DNA of 64,000 nucleotides from Bimuria novae-zelandiae CBS 107.79 (GCA_010015655.1 ML976663.1:947359-1011358), one strand, 5' to 3'; positions 37,693-49,107 are shown, counted from the stretch's first letter. A program made the numbers and translations. The notes: generated from the sequence alone by a model not told the origin.

Positions 37693-37727
37693 TTGACTGA
37701 CGCTGTGCACTGACTGCCAAGATACGG
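37693..37727 (-). repeat. Right terminal inverted repeat of Fot1-H
   Basis: Complement begins CCGTATCTTGGCAGTC and matches 13766-13800 in all 35 bases. A second copy of GGCTTGGCAGTC in opposite orientation lies 60 bp inward at about 37647-37658, so this end could fold into a hairpin. The DNA is GC-balanced up to about 37640, where the RIP zone begins. Confidence 0.9.
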
Positions 37728-37729
37728 TA

Positions 37730-39383
37730 CCAGATGGTCATCCCCAAGCATATTAGGATGCAGGAGGACCCAGTTCTCCGCTTTATACGCTTCATCCTTC
37801 GCGAACTTGAGAAAGAGAGCTGCTACCCGCATCAGCATCTTCCCGCTGACCCGTAGCCCGCATGTGTGACATCCAAACCGGGCAAATGCAAAGAAGACCA
37901 CCAAAGTCTACGCCGTTAAGATGGGCGAGGCCGGGTTTCCGAAGTCCATCGTCGTCACTATCCTTGACCGGAAGCGCGGGGGCAAACTCACGGCCGACCG
38001 CGTCATGGTCCAGATGCAATATAGGAAGGACAGCGTGCCGCTCAAGGAAGCTATACTATCATGGACGTCATCCAACGGTATCCGTGTCGACACGAAGGCC
38101 CAGCAGCTTTGGTGGGTTAAGATAGACAAGCCGTTTCGCTTGATGGATCTCCCGCTCGAGCTCAGGCGCCTGGTCTACATCGCCATCCTGGGCAGCCAGA
38201 TCCGCCCGCACACTGTCCACGACAATACGGTCACCGGTTCCAAGGTTGTGCTCAGCTCCAAGGATAGCAACCACGTGTATCGAAAGGCAGTAGGCGGCGC
38301 ATATAATGACAATGTTGAATATAGGTTTGGGTGTAGGATAGACTGGAAGAAGCTTGACAAGCTGCCTGTCCCAAACTACACCATTTATAGGGTTAACAAG
38401 CAGGTCCAACTAGAGGCATTCGACGCAACCTGGACGGATACCGAGAAGTTTTTCTATGACACTTCCACCTTCGAGGCAGTGCTTAGCTCTCCGAACTCCC
38501 CTCTGATCCCAAAGTGATCGCGAAAGTCACGCTGAACCTTAGTCTGTCGCAGTATTTCAACCTATTCGGCCTGACTGTCCGACCCAACGTCGTCACCGTC
38601 GCGCCCCACGCGGCGGCAACTACTCTGCAGATGAAGATCACCTCTGGCGAGATCACAGAGCTCTCGCTCATGTTTCCCAACCCACACGCCGACGACTCCG
38701 GTGACAAGAACCCCTGAGAGAACTTCATATCCGCAAACCACTACCAGGAATGGTTCAAAGAGTCTGCGATCCTCCAGAACATGGCGAACTGGCCATGCTA
38801 CATGGCCGTCATCGATTGGATCCTGACCGCGGCATTTCCATACATCAAGGATGCGAAGAATGTGCGGCTCCGCAGCGCTATCAAGTCCGCTACGAAGCGC
38901 AAGTGGGATTACATCTTGCACAACGAGTCCTTGCTGAGCCGGGGCAAGGGTGTCGCTGGGTACACGCCGTTCGACTACGACGAGGCTATCCGGGCTATCA
39001 CGAATGAACAGGTATCTGCAACGTAAGTTGCCTCGCCGTGGACATGTAGTGGATAAAAAGGGATGTTTTGCTCATGTACATATAGGCCTCCGAAGTGCGA
39101 TTGTCCGAAGTATTGCAACCCCAACTCAAAGCTGCCTGGCCCAGATGGAAAGCGCATTCCCTGGAGCGCACACAACTTAGCGCGCAAATGGTGCACGTAC
39201 TTCGACCGTGATAACATATTTTCTCTGGAAGCGTACTGGGCGGAGATTAAGGCTTTGAAGTCTTCTGCGGACGAGGATGAGGCGTCAAAGATCTCTCAAG
39301 CGGCGATCGGCGACGAGGACGTGGCCGGCGACGAGGAGGCGGATGTTGCAACCGCTGAAGAGGTGGAACTGTCTGAAACCTAA
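37730..39383 (+). pseudogene. Body of the F-box/2EXR-like family gene, broken
   Basis: Continues the frame of 13662-13765 from 37728 to a TAG at 37854. A +1 shift leads into the frame of 37868-38517, which holds the F-box-like PFRLMDLPLELRRLVYIAIL at about 38130-38190. A second shift near 38500 (one base seems missing, SPLIPK-stop against DPKVIAKVTLNL) leads into frame 3. An in-frame TGA at 38715 follows (KNP-stop-ENFISANHYQEWF). The frame then runs open through ATKRKWDYILHNE to a 63-nt intron (39023-39085) and a last exon with PPKCDCPKYC and a very acidic tail ending at 39383. So there are at least three breaks besides the transposon. Part of the first break could be an unrecognised intron. 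Members of such families are often expanded in Dothideomycetes; the function is unknown. Confidence 0.75.
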
Positions 39384-39696
39384 CTTATCGGAGTGGTGGT
39401 AGTTTCTTGCTGAGCGGTGTCAAGTCTGACACGTTACAGCTCGATGACATATGCGTGTGGAAAGAGACTCCTGTGTAGTCCCGGGTTTTGATTGCAAAGC
39501 TTTAGCTTAACTGCTTCCAGAGCTATCATGCGAGCTATCTGGATGTGTTAGCTGCATCAGTAATGACAAGATCATGCTAGAGTTCGTATATAAAAAAGTC
39601 CATCTTAATGGGAGCATTGATTTACACTAAAGCCTTTGAGCACTCAACTAAACTCGACCTCTCGCTCACATTTACCTCTAACGAGGACCATTTCAG

Positions 39697-40063
39697 CTCG
39701 TCGTCCAGACGGCGACGAAACGCAAGTGGGACAACATCTTCGCGCTGGAGTACAAGAAGAGTGTGAATGTCCCGGTGCAGGAGACACACCACTTTAACTA
39801 TGAAGTGGCTGTGCGGGAGATCGTTGGGAAGACTGCGGACGAAATGTAAGTACCACCTGGGCTTGTTAATTAACCTTTTGAGTAAGTGGACGAAGATGTA
39901 TGTGTACTAATTATTTGTGACCAAGCCGCCTGTCTGCCACTCCCCCAAGTCGTGCTACAGCGACATGCAGATCGTTGTTCCGGAAGGCAAGATCATCAAA
40001 GCCGGTCAACGCAGCAATTACTACGACGCGATGCGCGCCTTTGACCGGGGCGATACGTTTTAA
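39697..40063 (+). pseudogene. 3' fragment of a second F-box/2EXR-like family member
   Basis: 39697-39845 encodes QTATKRKWDNIFALE.., matching SATKRKWDYILHNE of the copy just upstream. The intron starts at the equivalent place (39846 GTAAGT). From 39926 the sequence reads PPVCHSPKSCYSDMQ..EGKIIKAG..FDRGDTF to a TAA at 40061, matching PPKCDCPKYC..DGKRIP..FDRDNIF. The acceptor leaves the second exon one base out of phase. No upstream half is found between 39384 and 39690. This is a tandem paralogue reduced to its last two exons. Confidence 0.7.
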
Positions 40064-40646
40064 CAAGAAGATCTTGCTGTGTTTCTCGAAGACCGCCGTT
40101 CGCAACCGGCGTCCGTTTCGTATGGCGATAAGAATGGCAACGAGACTGGCGACGAGAACGGCGAAGGATTCGTTGTTGCGAGCTGTGACCGGGATGCGCA
40201 TGCATTTGAGGTGGACACGGATTGGTGAGGTGGTTGGTTTGATTTGAACGATGAAGTATTGAGTGGCAGTGGGTGGGATATGGTACATGGCTTTTTGGCT
40301 GCTTGGCTTTCCAGGAGCTTTGATGGGTCTGTACAAGTGCTGCTTCTACACATCGGTTAGAGCTGTGATGGTGATGCCCGTTTATGGCGTTGAATAGATC
40401 GGTTGTCGATGACTTGCCTTCTATATCTCCTCTGCGAAATGAGAAGAAACATTTCCATATGCCGATTTCCCAGTTCTTCAAGTTATAATAAGATTTGTGA
40501 TTACTCCTTTTTGAGAAAGGCCTGGGCTGGCATGTTTGCAATGGCCATCCGGTTTCTGGTACACTCCATTCTAGGCGAACTAGACACACGCTGCCATAAA
40601 AAAACATCGATGTTCGTAATGTACAATATTTTGTACCCTACATGAT
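40064..40646. other. Spacer between pseudogene fragment and thiolase gene
   Basis: No supported gene. The overlapping short frames on the minus strand (for example 39996-40607) have no domain. The right part is the 3' flank of the thiolase gene. Confidence 0.5.
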
Positions 40647-42114
40647 CTACTCAGCAACCCACACAGCAGCCATGCCCATACCGGTTCCAATGCACATGCT
40701 CGTAATACCAATCTGTTTGCCCGTTCGCTTCAGCTCCGTCAATAATGTGCTAACTTGCCTGGCACCAGTGACGCCAAGCGGGTGTCCAAAAGCGATAGCT
40801 CCACCCTTCGGGTTAATCTTAGCCTGGTCCAGACCAAGTTCGTTAATGCAGTACAAGCACTGGCTCGCAAAAGCCTCGTTGATCTCGTAAATGTCGACAT
40901 CGTCCTTGTTCAAGCCGGTCTTGTTCAGGACCACGGGAATGGCTGCGGCAGGGCCGACACCCATGAGCAGCGGCGGCACACCGACAATGGACGCCTGCAC
41001 GAACTTGCCAATGATCTTCTGGCCGAGGCGTTGCGCGGTGCTGCGCTTCATGAGCAACACAGCGGCTGCGCCGTCCGATATCTGTGATGCGTTGCCGGCG
41101 TGGATAGACCCGTCCTTAGAGAATGCAGGCTTGATTTTACCCAAACTTTCAGCCGTGATACCCTCTCGCACACCATCGTCCTTGCTGACTGTGATGGTCT
41201 TCTCCTCGTCCGTCTTCGGGTCGGTCCACTTTACCGTCAACGGCGCAATTTCCTCATCGAACAGGCCCTTCTTCTGTGCCTCGACCGCCTTTTGGAAAGA
41301 CGCTGCGGCGAACTTGTCCTGCTCTGAGCGAGGAATGCCCTTGTCCTTCGCCATCTTCTCACTCAGCACGCCCATGGGCACCTTGCACTCGGCCGCCGTC
41401 TTATGTCCCTCTAGCAACTCGCTGAACTCGGTCACAGCCTGCGGGCCGTACTGCTGACTCATGCTCTCGGCGCCCGCACCGATGCCGACCTCGATCATGC
41501 CGCTCTTGATGGCGTTGGCGATGTCGACGCATGCCTGGAGGCCGCTGGAGCATTGCCTGTTCAACGCCTTGACGGCGGTGGAGACGGGGAAACCGGCAGC
41601 GAGGGCAGCGGCGCGAAATTCGGTAGCGCCGCCACCGGGAGCGAGGACGGCGCCGACGGCGATGTCTTCGACGAGGGAGGGGTCAATGCCCGAGCGTTGG
41701 ATGAGGGCTTGGAAGGCGCCGTGGAGGAGGTCGGCGGCGGCCGTGTCCTTGAAGCCGCCTTTGCCACCCTTTGTGATGGCCGTGCGGAGCGCCGCGGTTA
41801 CGACGATCTGGCCACTTGTGTCAGTATATGTTCAGTTTCCAGTTTCCAGTGAAGTGGATCGCGTATGCGGGTAGCGGTCCATGCCACCACCACTTGCTGA
41901 AGCCTGGAAGAATGCTACCCTTCGTTTACGAGAATGTACGTACATCATCCGGGTGCTTCTGAAGCAAAGACTGCTTTCCCGTCTGCTTCGCACCGCTCAA
42001 GTGATCAGCAACCTGCGAAAGGCGGTCCTGTGCTGTACCATCGTCAGCATCCTGCCATCAACCCTCACACGCTTTTCACATACCTCCCGAGTTGCGTCCT
42101 GTCTGGTTGGCCAT
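40647..42114 (-). CDS. POT1: Peroxisomal 3-ketoacyl-CoA thiolase
   Basis: Three exons (42114-42084, 42032-41944, 41807-40647) give 426 residues. It catalyses the last step of fatty-acid beta-oxidation, cleaving 3-ketoacyl-CoA with CoA to acetyl-CoA and a shortened acyl-CoA. Residues 14-22, RLSQVADHL, are a perfect PTS2 signal (R-L-x5-H-L), so import by Pex7 into peroxisomes is expected. The catalytic set is present: acyl-accepting Cys126 in LNRQCSSGLQ, the histidine in GGAIAFGHPLG, and the proton-shuttling cysteine in SMCIGTGMG. Introns of 51 and 136 nt have CTGAC branch sites; the first one splits the codon for Ala11. Length and motifs are normal for the family. Three CCTCGG-type sites upstream fit fatty-acid induction. 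Confidence 0.95.
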
Positions 42115-42186
42115 TTTGAAATGCTATGTATGTTGTGAAGAAAAGGAAACAGCGTTCGAGAAAATACAAAACAGCCGCACCGTTTG

Positions 42187-42192
42187 CCTCGG
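42187..42192 (+). promoter_or_regulatory. CCTCGG site upstream of the thiolase gene
   Basis: CCTCGG, about 73 bp before the ATG at 42114. This core is the known target of the FarA/FarB (Ctf1) fatty-acid regulators in Aspergillus and Fusarium. The role here is inferred from motif and position. Confidence 0.5.
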
Positions 42193-42251
42193 CGTGAGAG
42201 CAGTCGCTTTCTTATTTGAGTGCCGGAACAGCAACATCATCGTCGTTTTCG

Positions 42252-42257
42252 CCGAGG
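42252..42257 (-). promoter_or_regulatory. Second FarA/Ctf1-type site (CCGAGG)
   Basis: CCGAGG on the plus strand, that is CCTCGG in the direction of the thiolase gene, about 138 bp before its start. A third copy, CCTCGG, is at 42473-42478. Confidence 0.5.
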
Positions 42258-44181
42258 TAGTTTCCGTTTATAGTTTAGTGGAGCCTGTTTTGGCTTAGGG
42301 AGTTCTGCCCCCCAGACTTTCACATGCGGCTGAAGATTCACATGATGGGGAATCGCGAGTCTGCTGACTGACGTTCAACTGTCATGTGTTCACCAAGTCA
42401 ACGTTTGCTCGATGAAAATGATCACGCGTGCTAATGCTGTTGCTGACAGGCCGATGAATGGAATGGCATCGGCCTCGGTTTGGACCAGCACGAAGACAGA
42501 AATCGCCGCAGACCTCCTACGAACCTGGAATCAGTTTGCGCCCCCTTCACTTAACTATGTTGAAAGATGCTCTAGAATTGAGAGGATTTCTGGATCAATG
42601 CGACGGGGCCAGAAACACGACTTTCCATCGACATTCCAACGATCCTGCATCGGTGCCAAAGGGAATATGCCCAGAATCATCGGAAGGTCTCCCAATGGGT
42701 CTCTTTCTTTCGCAAATGCAGGCGAAACTATTCAGTATATTGCTGTACGGAGTTCTGCAATATTGTCGATCCAAACGCGTTTCCAGGCGCTGCGTTCCCA
42801 ATTGCGCACGAGTTTTTGTTGGACCTCCTCCAGTAGTAGATTCTTTCACTAGATCAACCAGAGATGATTTGAAACTCATCACGCATGGCGTGGGCTAGGT
42901 AAGAGCGGAAAGGGTGTCTTTTATCGTGGTTATCGACCTGAACTGATCATGCAACATACAGCAACTGAGAAACGCGACGATGATCACAGCAACAGAAGTA
43001 ACAATACGCAACTACAGATGAGGGTAAGAGCGGAAAGAAGATATTGTTACCGGCACGGCAAGTACAGGCTAGAGTCACTGTGCGCCTGCTTTCAAGACAA
43101 GGGCTATTCAAGACATGTCAATAACACAGGGCCAAAATCGAGCGCAAGAACCAGTTACGCAATAGCATGTACCAATAGATATCCTTGCGTCTCAATCCAA
43201 GCACGGGGGTTTTCGGTCGCTCGCTGCCAAGCCAAGCGGGCAACCTAACCGCCTTGAGAATCTCGGATGACTCGGGGGGATCAAGCTCCGGCTACACGGA
43301 CCAATATTCCTAATTTCCTAAGCTTGTCGATGCATTAACTACTTACTCGGGTCCATAATAGCGCTCAAGGCTGAGACACCAAGCTCCACGGAGGCAGCAA
43401 GGTGCCGAGTCGGGACGGCTCCAACTATGAACGAAGAGTTCCTGTTGACGATGCGCCGATGTTTCGCATCTAGAGTCCAGCCAGCCCTAATCAACAATCG
43501 ATAAAGAATTTTAATAAACCATGCATGGACTCGGACCCGGCCTTTACAAGCGTCGCACGCGGATTCGCTGAATCTGGGACCCCTGTAGTAGCTGAGAGCT
43601 TGTGCAAGGTATTCTGCCTGCTGCCCCATGTTGGAACTTAATCGATAAAAAATAGGACCCTCACTTGGCCACATTGATGTGTGCCTGGCTCGTGTGAACT
43701 GCATACAAGCCACCGCTAAAAGGTACTTCCATGCGTAGAAAAATTGATCATTCTCGCAACAGACGACGTTATCTCACAAGAAGCTATCTTCATGGGCTCC
43801 TGCTCCGAGGTTGCACGGCTCCTCCCGTTGATACGGGACTCCATGTGAAGATGTGCTTCTCAGTACACACTCGCCGATTTTTTCCGCAATTGCATTACAA
43901 TTAACAGAAAGTTGTTGCGGTTCGCCGGCATGAATGTTCAGGCGCTCTGCCAAGATGAAAAGGGGAGGGGTACTAGCGGCTGCAGGGCTCAATTTGAACG
44001 ATGGCGTACTTACTCCACATAGCTTTTTTTTTTTAGCTACACACTAAGGTAACCAGTTCTGTGGTAGTTTGTCCATGACTGACCCGGACAATACGGCCAA
44101 TGCTGCCTTTAAACTTGAGGATCTGCTCTTAGATTTCGAGATGAACCATCCAACCTTCGTTTCTTGGAAGGATCAGTAAAG
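42258..44181. other. Intergenic region between thiolase and deacetylase-like genes
   Basis: About 1.9 kb. Several frames exceed 100 codons (42412-42852, 42458-42898, 43339-43713) but overlap in different frames, lack ATG-proximal or intron support and show no domain. A run of 11 T is at 44026-44036. I see no gene, tRNA or repeat that I can support. Confidence 0.45.
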
Positions 44182-47100
44182 ATGCAGTCATTCGTTTATC
44201 TTCTCTTCTTCGCTGTTCTCCGCCTGTGCCAGGCAATTACCTCGCCTAATATCTATTCCTTCACGCAGCCTGATGTTGCGACTCCAGGATATGGAGATGC
44301 GTCCCTTGCCCCTGCCGTTCCTTCTCAGTCCAGGCACGATTCTGGTCCAGCTTCCGGCGTGAACATTTTCTTGCCGAACTACCAGCAGGACCCCAACTGG
44401 TAAGTGTTTCTTATCTACAGATGACTGCGTGAGCTAACTGGGCTCAGGCTTCCCCTTGTACTCTCCCTCAAGACAATCGGTCTGCAAGTCAAGGTCAATG
44501 AAAAGCTCAACATCACTGCTCAGACCAGGACCCTTCTAATCTACGCGTCCTCGAGTGTGAGCTACACCCCAAGCACGGCCGATGTCAACACTTTGACATC
44601 TTTCGTGAACAATGGCGGCAACCTCATCTTCATGACCCAAGTGCCTGCTGCTCTTCGCTCGCTCGCAGGAGTTTCCGCGGCCACAGTAGATACCTCTGGC
44701 ACGAGATCTATTCTCCAATTGTCGAACACGGACCGTGCTGCCGTTGCTTTACAAGGCTTCGACTTCTCCAACTATTACGACATCAGCATGCCTATCTACG
44801 GAAACGACTCGGCTCAAGGGCTCATTAACACTGGCTACACACTTGTGAATGGAGCGGTGTCGCTAGGCAATTGGCTTGTTCGGAACAATGGAGTTGACAG
44901 CTCCGATACTTCCGCTACGAAGTCCGCGATCGTCCGGAACCAGCCCTCTGGCGCGAAGGGGTTGGTATACAGTTTTGGAATGGATCTTGGATACCTCTAC
45001 ATTAGTGCACTAGATGAGAGTGATGGCTACTCAGAGCACTACGACGGGTACTACTATCCCGGTTACGACATTGGTACCCGCTTCATCAAGAACATCCACC
45101 TGTCGAATCCTCACTACGTGAGCTTGTGGAGTGTACCATACAACAAAGGCATCGCTTTCACCACCACTTGGGACATCGACACATATGTATCCTACCCACA
45201 TGGTCAAGGCATGGCTGCTTCGGCGATGGAGAGAGGTGCTCAGGGCAACTTGAACCTTCACACAAAATACGTTACCGACGCGTATGAGAGGGCCTACTTT
45301 CAGTATGGTGTACCTTACATCTATCAAATCACCGGCTTCCCCATCGCATCCGATGGGTATCCTTACATTGACTTCGGAAGTCACTCCGTCAGTCACTCAC
45401 CCAATGCAGTCGAGTTCCCCTCAGGCACGACGGCCGAACGATTCTTGCAAGGACAAAGCTCGGGCTATTACCCTTACATCCATGAATGCTCGTCGACCAC
45501 ACCCGACGGGACACCTAACAATGGCGAGACATGCATAGAAGGAGGAACCAGTGGCCTATCGTTCTGGACCGAAAGCGGTACTGCATCAGGTGAAGTACGC
45601 GTCAGCGGCTACTTGATCCGCCATGTTATGAATGACATCTTCGGCACGAACTACAACCTCACTACCTATCGACCGGGAAATCTCGCATGGAACAAGTACC
45701 AGGCCAATCACTGTGTTGCAAACGGTTTCATTGGGGGTTCTTCGTGCTCTGGCAATTCGCATCTCACCCACCTTCCGTTCCAGGTTACGCACAACCGTGA
45801 ATCCTTCCAGGAGATTCCGTACTACGAATTCCCGCTCCAGTGGTCTGATGGCGACGGTAATATGAGCAGCGCCGACTTCCCCGGCTCCGACTTCAGGAAA
45901 CAAGTCAATGACATCACTAACATGGCGAAGTATGGCGGCCATTACAATATCCTAATCCATCCCTCCGACGCCGTGCTGGATAAGATTCAGCTCCAGCGTG
46001 CGCTTCACGATGCTGTGCGCCCCTTCGCTGCATTCTTCAACCAGACAGGTATCGCCAATTGGTGGACCATCCGTGACCGCGCCGTTGTTGACATCACTTC
46101 TGCTAGCAGCTCTTCCGTTACCATGTCAGTTCGTCTGGATGGCCAAGTAGAAGGACTTACGTTGCAGGTACCAAAGACCTACACCCTGCAATCCGCATCC
46201 GCTCCTCTCTCTGTTTGCCAACAGGTCTCTTATGACAGCTTCACTAATGCTGTGGTTTTACGCAACACTGCGAAGGGTGTCTACACGCTGAACTTTTCTG
46301 TGGGTTCATCTGCATCGTCCGCCTCCACATGCCCCGACTTCACTCCTCAACCTGCCACTGAGTGCGTTGCTTGGGACGTTGCCGTTGACGATTTTCTGGA
46401 GGAGTGGTTCTACGACAACGGAATTAACCTGCTGCTTCTGCCAGCTGTGTCGTCAGGCCTCAACTCGAATCAGCAGAACGGCAGACTGCAGCTTACTGCA
46501 ACAAACAACGTCAACTCCTACTACACGGAGGTCTCCCGTTTCTGTTTTGACGCCACGCTGTACACGCACTTGTTCTTCGATGCGGTCATTCCCACGGGCA
46601 CCACTTTCTCTGTGCAACTTGTTTCTTATGAAGCCGGCTGCATCACCGAGCGAGCAAGTTCAACCTTCCTCGATATTGCCGACTACGCGGCTGCCGACGG
46701 GAAGAACCACACAATTTCTATTCCACTCAAGGATTTCGCCGGAGAGAACATGCAGTATGTTCGAGGTGTTCGTCTCGTGAACATTGCACCACTTCAGGTT
46801 CCGGTTTACATCGACAACATCAAGGTTCAGAAGCGGTGTTTCACAGCTCCCGGAGAAGATCGCACATCAGGTCTTTCAATTGATTCTTTCCAGAACGTCG
46901 ATAGATGGATCACGGGTATCAACAACATATTCGGAAAGACGGACGATGACGGTACTATGAAGTTCGCCAAGCTCGCTGAATTGGGTAAAATGCAGCTGTT
47001 GCCCGCCAATGCTGCGTCCTACATCTACACCAGCACCGCTGTGAATGGTACCAACTTGAATGCGAATGGTTACACTGATCTCTCGCTCAATCTAAAGGGT

Positions 47101-49107
47101 CCCTCCGGTGGCACTTTTGACGTGGTCGTGACATCCGGTACCAGCAACAGTAACTCTACGGTCAACACCAAGTCATACGCGAGTTTGAGCCAGGGCAGCT
47201 TTTCAAACCTTACCATTCCCCTTTCTGCCTTCTCTGGTCTCGATATCAGCTCTATCAGCCGCATCACATTGCGCAACTTCACGCCCAACGGCGCCGTCTC
47301 CACCGAGAACTATACTTTGCGATGGATTTCCCTGCTAGGAAACGGCACCAACTCTACTACGCCAAGTTGCACGAGGGCGAGTGGCTACGTGGTGCTAGAC
47401 TTCTGTGACTTAAGTGAATTCACCAAGCAGACCTCCGCTCTTGGCACGCCTTTCTCTGACGACAACACCATGAGCTCATATAATCAAACCGAAAGTGGCT
47501 ACATCAACCTCACGCCTCGGGATTCTAGCTCATACTTCTACTCTACGCTCGCGCAATCAACCACTTGCCTGGCCTTGAACAGCAGCTACAGCGCCGTCAC
47601 GCTCACGATCTCTGGCCCAGAAGGCGCAACCGCTAACGTTGGTTTCAAGCACGGCGGTAACAGCTGTAACACAAATGTCGTCACCGACTACGTTCCGGTC
47701 ACTTTCAGCGCTGCCAGGAAAGAAGTGACCATACCGTTCTCTAACTTTCCCAGCGGTTTCAACAAAGCCTATCTCCAATCGTTCGTCATGACCGCCTTCA
47801 GCGCCCCAGGTTCGACATACTGGATACACTCCTTGGCTTTCATCGGAGCCTCCGATACCAGGGGCTGCGCGTTTTGCCAAGGCACAACAGTCGATACATG
47901 CAGTTTCACCACTGATGTGCCCCGCACCAACTCGCTCTCTGGTCTCCAGACAGATGAGGGAACCCTTGCCGCTTACTCTGTGAACAGCGACGGTTCACTC
48001 GGCCTAACTTCGCAGCAGAACGCCTACTGGTACTCTCAGTTTGGTGCCAATTCATGCTACAACGCCAACACGGTCAATGCCACTGGTATACAGTTCTCCA
48101 TCGCTGCCCCAGCAGGCACCTCCTTCAACGTGGACCTGCGCTGGAAGACCAACGCTCAGTGCACAACTGTATCCTCTCCGGCCTCGGTCCCCATCACAAA
48201 CTACGTTACATTTACCGGTAACTCCAACTATCAAGTCGCTAGCATTCCGTTCTCCGACTTCTCCGGACTCAACTCCAGCAGACTTGACAGCGTCGCACTC
48301 GCACGCTTCAATCCTTCCAACGTTGATGTTAAGCTCGGCTGCATCAGTCTTGTCAATATCCCCGCTTCTACCGCTCCACAAACATGCGCTTGTCCCAACA
48401 CCGCGTGGCTCAACTACTGCAGCGGCACTGGAAGGGCTGACAGCAACGCAAACGGAGGTACCCAGTCTGACGACGGAACAATGCGATCCGCCCCTGCTCT
48501 TGTGAACGGCAGTCTTGCCTTGCAGCCCGCCGCTTCCAGTTCATACTGGTACTCACTGCTCAACTGCATGAACGTCTCACCCTCCACCACCCTCTACCTC
48601 AACGTCACAGCTAAAGCAGGCGCGAGCTTCGACGTGCAGCTGCAAAACAGCGGCGTCACCTGCGGCGACGGCTCACCCTTCCTCCGCAGCACCATCAACA
48701 GCGCGTCCTACGGAGCTATGACAGGCAAGCCGGTCCTGCTCGCCATCCCGCTCTCAGCGTACACCGCGGCAACCTCTGGCTTCTCGCTCCAGAAGATCTC
48801 GGCAGTCGTTCTGCAGAACTTCAGCGATAGTACGTCGACGTACAGCCTCAACTGCGCGTACTTTGGCGGCGGTTCCGCGTCCACCACTGCGATTCGGTCC
48901 GCAAGCTCAAAGGCGCGTGCCTCCACCGCCGCCGTCGCGGTTCAGAAGCGCGACAACACCACCGCCGTCGCGGGCCCGTTTGCCCTGTGGCAGCCGAGCT
49001 TCGTGTGGCACCACACGGGCAACATCCACAAGTACGGGAATGACAACCAGAAGGACCATGCCGTGTTCTTCTCGAACTCCACGTCGAGGAATACTACGCT
49101 TTTCTAG
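44182..49107 (+). CDS. Secreted polysaccharide-deacetylase-like protein with five tandem beta-sandwich-like modules
   Basis: Two exons (44182-44399, 44448-49107) give 1625 residues; the 48-nt intron splits Trp73. ATG 44182 is preferred because it opens directly into a signal peptide (MQSFVYLLFFAVLRLCQA). Residues 60-300 form a Rossmann-like N-terminal part. Residues 305-620 resemble a NodB/CE18-type deacetylase: TWDID (313-317, catalytic and metal Asp), SHSVSH (His385 and His389, metal site), YRPGNLAW (480-487) and NILIHPSD (His577). This resembles fungal Agd3, the galactosaminogalactan deacetylase, but that is by motif only. Then come five related modules of about 155 residues (about 711-870, 884-1037, 1055-1206, 1220-1376, 1390-1547). 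Their shared words are DDGTM, SSYWYS and IPLSxFSG. The tail is Ala/Ser-rich. Many N-glycosylation sites. It probably acts in the cell wall or extracellular matrix. Confidence 0.85.

Larger units (their letters stand above)
13766..37727 (+). mobile_element. Fot1-H: outer Fot1/pogo-type DNA transposon holding the whole stack
   Basis: The ends are terminal inverted repeats with 35 identical bases (13766-13800 and the complement of 37693-37727), flanked by a TA duplication at 13764-13765 and 37728-37729. Inside is a RIP-degraded pogo transposase in four pieces. The N-terminus is at 13857-14314 (DPIKSAIEAIES.., helix-turn-helix). The DDE domain is at 16162-16879 (YNIDKKGFLL, a degraded DGHGSH, and PLDI). 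The region resembling WRKI..AVKD is at 25220-25386. The coiled-coil tail is at 37037 to about 37450. Each gap is an insertion with its own target duplication, and the frame resumes after it. Without insertions the element is about 2.1 kb. Catalytic residues are partly lost and stops abound, so it is dead. Confidence 0.85.

Noticed and set aside
13766..37727. A Starship-type giant element.
   Set aside because: No tyrosine-recombinase (DUF3435) captain or cargo genes were seen, and terminal repeats with TA duplication fit a Fot1/pogo element enlarged by nested insertions.
13769..37795. A shared protein motif YRILAVSAQRQS in open frames at 13662-13868 (plus) and 37598-37795 (minus), first taken as two members of one gene family.
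   Set aside because: The shared stretch is exactly the terminal inverted repeat of Fot1-H next to TA duplications; the translation is a by-product.
42412..42898. Overlapping 146-codon frames between thiolase and deacetylase genes.
   Set aside because: Two different frames of the same length compete, neither has a domain, and the region carries the thiolase promoter.
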